Source: Opitutia bacterium (lineage in GTDB: Bacteria; Verrucomicrobiota; Verrucomicrobiia; Opitutales; T3Sed10-336). From it: DNA of 34,434 nt. The stretch spans positions 1-34,434 of the forward strand of contig PXBO01000038.1 of NCBI GenBank assembly GCA_003566885.1, given 5' to 3'. The notes below the pieces were generated by a model. The model saw nothing but the letters and a program-made list of their open reading frames with translations. It was not told where the DNA came from and searched no databases. A program made the position numbers and the translations under genes. Position 1 is the stretch's first letter. Each line of letters begins with the position of its first letter. Of this stretch, positions 29,719-34,434 are shown in pieces.

Positions 29719-29728
29719 TGGAACAATC

Positions 29729-30892
29729 TCAGACCGAAATCACGTCCGTAAGCGAGGAGGAAGCGTCGCCGTCCTCCCAATCCCGGTACACCCGCACCAC
29801 GGCCGCGGCCAGGGAACGCCAATCCTCCTCGCCGGTTTCGAGGCCGGAGCTGATGCGCACGGCGCGGCGAGCTTCCTCCGGGGAGAACCCCATGGCGGCC
29901 AGGACCTGCGATGGCGCTTCGCTGCCGGTGGCGCAAGCCGAACCGGTCGACACGGCGAATCCTTCCCGGTCGAGTTTCATCACCCATCGATGATTCGGAT
30001 GAACCGGCATGATCAGGAAAGACGTGTTCCAGAGCCGTTCCGAAAAGCGACCGACCACCTGTACCCCGGGAATGTCCCGCAGCAGCACGTCCTCGAAGGC
30101 GTCGCGCCAGGCCGCCCGTTCGGCAACGCCGACCTTCTCCGCCGTTTCCCGCGCCACCAAAGCCGACACCATGGAAAGCGCAGCCGGAGGATTCTCGGTT
30201 CCGGCCCGCATCCCCCTTTCCTGTTCGCCCCCCACCTGGGCGCGAAAGTCGTTCCACATTCCCGGAACGCGGAGAAATCCGACTCCCTTTGGGCCGCCGA
30301 ATTTATGACCGGATCCGGTCATAAACCCCCAAGCAGGCAGTTCCCGCGCCGGCAGTTTGCCCAGCCACTGGGCGGCGTCACAGTGAAAAGGCACTCCCGC
30401 CTGACGGCAGATCTCCGCGATTTCACCGATCGGCTGGAGCACGCCGGACTCGTTGTTGGCCGCCATCACCGACACCAACGCCGGACGCCGGGCATTCAAG
30501 ACCTCGGAAACCGCGCCGGGAGAGACCCGTCCGCTCGAATCCGCCGGAAAAAAACGCACCCGCTCGCCAAAGTGAACCCTTGCCGCATCACGGACGCAAG
30601 GATGCTCCACCGGCGAAAGCCAGACTCCCGCATCGGCGTCCTTCCGGCGGGCGAAATAGGCCATAATCGCGTTGTTCGCCTCGGTGGCTCCGGAGGTGAA
30701 GACGACTTCCCGGGCCTCGCAGGCCAGCATTCCGGCCAGCGTCGCCCGACCTTCCTCCAGCCGGTTGCGCACCCGCGCCGCCGCGCGATAGGGGCTGGAC
30801 GGATTGTGCCAGAACCCGTCCGTCATCTCCAGCCAGGTCTCCCGCGCCACCGCGGACATGGGGGTGGTAGCATTGTAGTCGAAATACCGCAT
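29729..30892 (-). CDS. Cysteine desulfurase (NifS/IscS family)
   Basis: This 387-residue PLP enzyme takes sulfur from cysteine for Fe-S clusters or tRNA thiolation. It opens MRYFDYNATTPM, carries FTSGATEANN, HCDAAQWLGKLP and the PLP-Lys motif SGHKFGGPKGVGFL (Lys197). The catalytic Cys320 sits in STGSACATGSEAPS, the group I (IscS/NifS) form. No iscU, iscA, nifU or mnmA is beside it, so its acceptor is unknown. Its ATG overlaps the lipoprotein stop (TGATG), and recF follows 10 nt downstream: a three-gene unit. Confidence 0.93.
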   Translation of the reverse strand: MRYFDYNATTPMSAVARETWLEMTDGFWHNPSSPYRAAARVRNRLEEGRATLAGMLACEAREVVFTSGATEANNAIMAYFARRKDADAGVWLSPVEHPCVRDAARVHFGERVRFFPADSSGRVSPGAVSEVLNARRPALVSVMAANNESGVLQPIGEIAEICRQAGVPFHCDAAQWLGKLPARELPAWGFMTGSGHKFGGPKGVGFLRVPGMWNDFRAQVGGEQERGMRAGTENPPAALSMVSALVARETAEKVGVAERAAWRDAFEDVLLRDIPGVQVVGRFSERLWNTSFLIMPVHPNHRWVMKLDREGFAVSTGSACATGSEAPSQVLAAMGFSPEEARRAVRISSGLETGEEDWRSLAAAVVRVYRDWEDGDASSSLTDVISV

Positions 30893-31788
30893 CAATCCAT
30901 TGGAATCCGCAACGTCATCCCGGCCCGGATCGCGTTCGGGTTGGGAAGGCGATCGCGGTTCGCTTCATAGATTTCCGTCCAGCGGCTGTTGGTTCCGTAG
31001 AACTGGCGACTGATCGCGTACAGGCTGTCGCCCTCGCGCACGGTGTAGGTTTGCATCCGCTGACCGGTGTCGCGGTTCGCGGCGGATTGGGTGTCCCGCG
31101 GCGCGGGATCCGGCGCGGTGCGCGGCGGGTTCGCCGGCGCGGCGGATGCGCTCCTTTCGGTGCCGGCCAAGAGTTCGGCCCGTCTCTGTGAGGCTTCGAG
31201 CTGACGCGCGGCCTCGCCGGCCTGCGCCGCCAGGCGATCACGTTCCTCCCGCAACCGTTCGATCTCCGCCTGCAAACCGCGATTCCGATTCTCCAACTCC
31301 TCCACCGAAGCGATAAGATCGAGCCGCTCCATCGGGTATTGCAGGGGATTGGCGGGCAAGGTGCGGACCAATTCCCGCATGGCGCGGTCGATCTGGCCGC
31401 GGACCAGGTCCGCCTGCGGCGAATGCGGCATTTGCTCCAGGAAACGGCGAAAATGATAAATGGCTTCGACCGGTTCATCCATGCGGCTCAGATAAATATC
31501 CGCCACCTCCAGGTGGGATTCGGCCGCGTCACCGGGACGGCGCTCGATCACTCGCAGGAAAGCGTTCAGGGCATCCTCGTGACGACCCTCGCGCAGCAAT
31601 TGTTTGCCCCGCTGAAACGCCCGTTCCCGCTCCTCGGTCACCGCGTCGCCGCGCTCGTACAAACCGCATCCCGTCAAAGTCAACGCGCACAGAACCAGCA
31701 CCGCCCCAAACGTTCGCCAAGCGGCTTTAAACCCACGGCGATCGCTCTCCCGGCAATTTAGCGTTTTCTCTACGGTCTGTTCCTGCAT
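30892..31788 (-). CDS. LysM-domain lipoprotein with TPR-like and coiled-coil regions
   Basis: The 298-residue product from ATG 31788 has a basic N-terminus, a hydrophobic segment and lipobox LTGC, so it is probably lipid-anchored. A TPR-like stretch follows (AFQRGKQLLREGRHEDALNA and ESHLEVADIYLSRMDEPVEA). It is followed by a coiled coil (LENRNRGLQAEIERLREERD), an Ala/Pro linker, and a C-terminal LysM domain (YTVREGDSLYAISRQFYG to AGMTLRIP) that should bind peptidoglycan. The layout recalls YbgF/CpoB- or CsgG-like envelope proteins, but no Tol-Pal genes are here. GTG at 31800 is another possible start. The gene is only 32 bp from the divergent kdsD. Confidence 0.88.
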   Translation of the reverse strand: MQEQTVEKTLNCRESDRRGFKAAWRTFGAVLVLCALTLTGCGLYERGDAVTEERERAFQRGKQLLREGRHEDALNAFLRVIERRPGDAAESHLEVADIYLSRMDEPVEAIYHFRRFLEQMPHSPQADLVRGQIDRAMRELVRTLPANPLQYPMERLDLIASVEELENRNRGLQAEIERLREERDRLAAQAGEAARQLEASQRRAELLAGTERSASAAPANPPRTAPDPAPRDTQSAANRDTGQRMQTYTVREGDSLYAISRQFYGTNSRWTEIYEANRDRLPNPNAIRAGMTLRIPMD

Positions 31789-31820
31789 TATAAAAACCAC
31801 TCAATTCCGCCCGTCAGCTT

Positions 31821-32864
31821 ATGACAAAGACAAAGGACGACACAACAGGATTTCATCCTCCAAGTCCAAGCGAGAATCGCCTGGACCCGGAGCAAATCAT
31901 TCACCGCGCCAGCCAATGCCTCAATATCGAGGCCGAGGCCATCCAGGCCACCCGCGCCGGCCTGGGCGAGGAATTTGTCCAGGTGGTGCGGGAAATCGAC
32001 GCCTGCCTGGCAGCCGGTCGAAAACTGATCTTTACCGGAGTGGGAAAATCCGCCCACATTTGCCAGAAGCTCGTCGGCACCTTCAACAGCATCACCGCCC
32101 GTTCCAGCTTTCTCGATCCCACCCAGGCCCTCCACGGGGATCTCGGTCTCTGTGTGGAGGGAGACCTGGCGATTCTGGTCAGCAACAGCGGAGAAACGGA
32201 AGAACTCCTGCGTCTGGCGCCCATCCTGCGACGCCTGGGCCTGAACACCGTGGCGATGACTTCGCAGCCGGAATCCGCCCTGTGTGAAATCTGCGATATG
32301 GCGATCTTTTTTCGCGTGCCTCGCGAAGCCTGTCCCCTGCACCTCGCTCCCACCGCCAGCACCACCGCCAGCCTGGCGTTGGGAGACGCCCTGGCCATGG
32401 TTCACCTGGAGATGAAAGGGTTCACTGAAACGGACTTTGCCCGGTTCCACCCCGCGGGCAACCTCGGCCGCAGCCTGCTGCTCCGGGTGGCCGACATCAT
32501 GCGCTCGGGCACGCGTTTTCCCGTACTCCCGGAGACCGCCGCCACCCGGGAAGCGATCCTGGCCATGACCCGGGCCAAGGCCGGATCGCTCGCGCTGGTC
32601 AACCCCGAAAGCCAACGACTCAGCGGCATATTCACCGACGGCGACTTTCGTCGCGCCACCGTTCAAAGCAATGATTGCCTGGACCGGCCGGTGGCTGAAT
32701 TCATGACCCGCAAGCCCAAAACGATCGAAGCCGAAGCCATGGCGGTGGAAGCCTTGAAGCTCTTCGAGAAACACCGTATCGACGACCTGATCGTCGTCGA
32801 CCGCTCCGGCGTTCCGGTGGGCGTGATCGACAATCAGGACCTCCCCCGCCTGAGGATCATCTGA
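31821..32864 (+). CDS. kdsD: Arabinose-5-phosphate isomerase KdsD (KpsF/GutQ family)
   Basis: The 347-residue product has a SIS sugar-isomerase domain (KLIFTGVGKSAHICQKLVGT, LHGDLGLCVEGDLAILVSNS, ETEELLRL, LAPTASTTASLALGDALA) and two CBS repeats (DIMRSGTRFPVLPE to DGDFRRA, and EFMTRKPKTIEAEAMAVEAL to the end). KdsD turns ribulose 5-phosphate into arabinose 5-phosphate, the precursor of Kdo for LPS; this supports an LPS outer membrane. ATG 31821 is preceded by ATTCCGCCCGTCAGCTT, without a strong Shine-Dalgarno. No kdsA, kdsB or kdsC neighbours are in the window. Confidence 0.95.
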   Translation: MTKTKDDTTGFHPPSPSENRLDPEQIIHRASQCLNIEAEAIQATRAGLGEEFVQVVREIDACLAAGRKLIFTGVGKSAHICQKLVGTFNSITARSSFLDPTQALHGDLGLCVEGDLAILVSNSGETEELLRLAPILRRLGLNTVAMTSQPESALCEICDMAIFFRVPREACPLHLAPTASTTASLALGDALAMVHLEMKGFTETDFARFHPAGNLGRSLLLRVADIMRSGTRFPVLPETAATREAILAMTRAKAGSLALVNPESQRLSGIFTDGDFRRATVQSNDCLDRPVAEFMTRKPKTIEAEAMAVEALKLFEKHRIDDLIVVDRSGVPVGVIDNQDLPRLRII

Positions 32865-32940
32865 TTTTGGTTTTTCCAATGGTCCCGCGTGAGTGGGACA
32901 GTGAGCCCGACGGCTCCGAGAAAAGGCGCTTCCTTCATTT

Positions 32941-32992
32941 TGCGCGAAGCGCAGGACTCAAATCCAAAATCCGCGATCCAAAATCCAAAATC
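32941..32992. repeat. Hairpin plus AATCCAA heptamer repeat, copy 2
   Basis: TGCGC-GAA-GCGCA (32941-32953) followed by the same 39-nt heptamer tract as copy 1 (28525-28563). The hairpin differs from copy 1 at two base pairs, both with compensatory changes. It lies 77 bp after the kdsD stop. Confidence 0.85.
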
Positions 32993-33003
32993 CGATAATC
33001 AAC

Positions 33004-33276
33004 TCACTTTCCCATCAGGCTGCCCTGGCCCGGGATGTGGAAATGCTTTCGTTTCAGGCTGGCGGCGCGTTTTCCGCAGGGCCGAGGGTGCAACCCGTAA
33101 CCGCAACGCGGGCAGTGAAAATGCCGGGGATGAAACAAAATCCAAATCGCGACCGGAATCAGCACCACGGAACAGGCAAAGATCGTAATCACCAGCTTGT
33201 CACCACGGGTGAAGAACTTCTTCAATGATTCTCTCCGACATCGCGGACACTGCGGTCGTGAAGCAGTCATACGCAT
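33004..33276 (-). CDS. Small zinc-ribbon membrane protein
   Basis: A 90-residue frame carries two C-P-R-C motifs (QCPRCRRESL near residue 9 and HCPRCGYGLHPRPCG near residue 55) flanking one hydrophobic segment (LVITIFACSVVLIPVAIWIL). Two CxxC knuckles can make one zinc ribbon across or at the face of a membrane; this is common for uncharacterised small proteins. ATG at 33276 or 33270. The start lies next to repeat-rich DNA and no homologue could be checked, so whether it is expressed is uncertain. Confidence 0.6.
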   Translation of the reverse strand: MRMTASRPQCPRCRRESLKKFFTRGDKLVITIFACSVVLIPVAIWILFHPRHFHCPRCGYGLHPRPCGKRAASLKRKHFHIPGQGSLMGK

Positions 33277-33380
33277 TACTTAATACCCCACAAAAGCTCC
33301 ACTTTCAACCCAACCCGCATCGACCGAATGCGAATTTTGAAAAAAGAGTCCGGGACGGATCGGTGTCTTTCGCTTCTTAA

Positions 33381-33608
33381 CCCGGCAGAGCCCGTACCCA
33401 AAAGGTATCTGGAGGGCGGCGCTCCCGTGCCGCCGCGGTTTCTGTAAGGCGTCGACTCCGTCGTAGGCAAAAAAACAAAGATACTTTTTCTCTCACGGAG
33501 GCGCAAAGCACACAAAGAATACCTTTGTGCTTTGGTGCCTTTGTGAGATTTTTTCGGTCGTCAGCGGAAGCACTCACAGTCCGCCGGAACTATGCAAATT
33601 CCGACAAC
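33381..33608. repeat. Dispersed hairpin repeat, copy B (composite)
   Basis: Homologous to the 27462-27851 region. The left part shares TCTGGAGGGCG (33408) and the right part (33443-33608) is collinear with 27690-27851. The arms 33492-33517 and 33523-33547 form an imperfect hairpin of about 24 bp with loop AATAC. The whole 33277-33631 spacer has no gene that I can support. Confidence 0.8.
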
Positions 33609-33631
33609 ACGCCTTAACCGTGCCATTCGGA

Positions 33632-34434
33632 CTAATTCTTACTTCCCAATTCGTCCCAGGTAAGGGCGTTGTGGTTGCTCAGCAGCAACTTTCGGCCGTC
33701 GTAACGGTCCGGATCGATCCAGAGCAGCCAACAGCGTTTCTCCCGGTTCCCCTGAACTTCCCGGTCCACCATTGCCAGGATTGCCTTCCGTTCCCCTTTG
33801 GGGACGTTCAGCGCAAATTCGCCGTTGGCGTCGGTCCGGATCATGTCGGTGAACTCCGGAAGATCCTGAAAAAAATCGAAGAGGGTGGGAAACTCCTCCC
33901 GCACCGCAACGGCCTCGCGCCAGGGCTCCTCCGCCTCCGACACCGCGGCCTGACGCCCCTCCAGCTCCGCCCGCAGGGAATCGAGTTCCTCCTCCCAACG
34001 CAACAATCGGCCCTGGAGGTCCTCTTCGATCGCCTCGATGGCTTCTTCCAGGTTCCGGTTTTGGCTTCCCAGCGCCTCCCGCCACGCCTCTCGTTCCGAT
34101 CGGTTCATGGAAAACCAGCGCTCCCGGCGCTCACTGAAAGCCTGATACTCCTCGCGGGTGGGAATTCCCTCCGGCGGCTGCGGCGTTTCCGTGAGGTCGA
34201 TAATGAACGCTTCGTTCTGCCGGATACTCCCCCGGTGATCGGCGATCCTCTGCCCAAGATCCCGCGCCAGCGCCTCCCTTTCGCGTGCCACTTCGTCGCG
34301 GCGTTCCCGGAGACGGGCTTCGGCCTCGTCGCGGGCGGCGATCGCCGCGTCTCGCTGCGCCCGTTTTTCAGCTTCCCGTTCGGCCAGCAGTTCCATGCGT
34401 GCCTCGATGAAATCCTCGCGATCCTGTAAAAAAC
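33632..34434 (-). CDS. Coiled-coil protein, N-terminus beyond window
   Basis: The frame is open from the right edge to a TAG at 33632-33634 (267 codons visible). It begins with a long charged coiled coil rich in Glu, Arg and Ala (about the first 90 visible residues). A Trp-rich segment with EAWREALGS follows, then another coiled coil (EEDLQGRLLRWEEELDSL). The C-terminal stretch TDANGEFALNVPKGERKAIL resembles the edge strands of CNA_B/carboxypeptidase-regulatory beta sandwiches. An internal ATG at 34396 could be mistaken for the start. Localisation cannot be told without the N-terminus; a surface or periplasmic role is inference. Confidence 0.75.
   Translation of the reverse strand, partial: FLQDREDFIEARMELLAEREAEKRAQRDAAIAARDEAEARLRERRDEVAREREALARDLGQRIADHRGSIRQNEAFIIDLTETPQPPEGIPTREEYQAFSERRERWFSMNRSEREAWREALGSQNRNLEEAIEAIEEDLQGRLLRWEEELDSLRAELEGRQAAVSEAEEPWREAVAVREEFPTLFDFFQDLPEFTDMIRTDANGEFALNVPKGERKAILAMVDREVQGNREKRCWLLWIDPDRYDGRKLLLSNHNALTWDELGSKN

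Overview
The window is a piece of a GC-rich bacterial chromosome. The gene set suggests a Gram-negative member of the Verrucomicrobiota, most likely class Opitutia (Puniceicoccales/Opitutales-like). Grounds for this are a single-gene pseudopilin of the type abundant in the Planctomycetota-Verrucomicrobiota-Lentisphaerota group, a CBS/DRTGG family II pyrophosphatase, KdsD and an Mla-type lipid transporter (both imply an LPS outer membrane), a bacterial-type CrtI carotenoid desaturase, start codons mostly lacking strong Shine-Dalgarno sequences, and intergenic heptanucleotide and long-hairpin repeats. The placement is inferred from gene content, not from a database search.

Layout. 1-484 (-): edge-truncated REP-associated (Y1/IS200-like) transposase with two short palindromes upstream. 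665-2746 (+): TPP riboswitch and thiC. 2734-5154 (-): trpA and crtI, with trpA and thiC overlapping tail to tail. 5282-7057 (+): hflX and a DUF4149-like membrane protein. 7119-7192 (-): tRNA-Gln(TTG). 7325-10287 (+): enolase, an acidic protein of unknown function and a divergent sigma-70-like protein. 10417-13102 (+): three-gene Mn/Fe ABC importer behind an AT-rich inverted repeat that looks like an operator. 13387-16008 (-): circularly permuted ATP-grasp protein and alpha-E protein, separated by heptamer tandem repeats. 16176-20469 (+): purD, a degenerate S41-protease-like exported protein, a low-molecular-weight tyrosine phosphatase and glyA. 20697-21501 (+): stand-alone pseudopilin gene ending in a perfect 42-nt palindromic terminator. 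21557-27434 (+): CBS-pyrophosphatase, then a four-gene set of an exported aromatic-repeat protein plus MlaE, MlaF and MlaD homologues. 27435-28611: repeat-rich spacers around a MazG-like pyrophosphohydrolase (-). 28612-31788 (-): recF, cysteine desulfurase and a LysM lipoprotein, reading lipoprotein-desulfurase-recF. 31821-32864 (+): kdsD, divergent from the lipoprotein gene by only 32 bp. 32865-34434: repeats, a small zinc-ribbon membrane protein (-) and the 3' part of a coiled-coil protein running off the right edge (-).

Most genes are housekeeping (thiamine, tryptophan, purine and one-carbon metabolism, glycolysis, DNA repair, LPS precursor synthesis). The parts I find least explained are the exported protein with periodic W-P/F-P motifs fused by ATGA overlap to the Mla cassette, the S41-fold protein that has lost both catalytic residues, the acidic-protein/sigma-like pair, and three families of intergenic repeats. 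One repeat family shows compensatory base changes between its two copies, and another keeps a roughly 24-bp hairpin in both copies. I do not see phage genes, a CRISPR array, a restriction system or a biosynthetic gene cluster.
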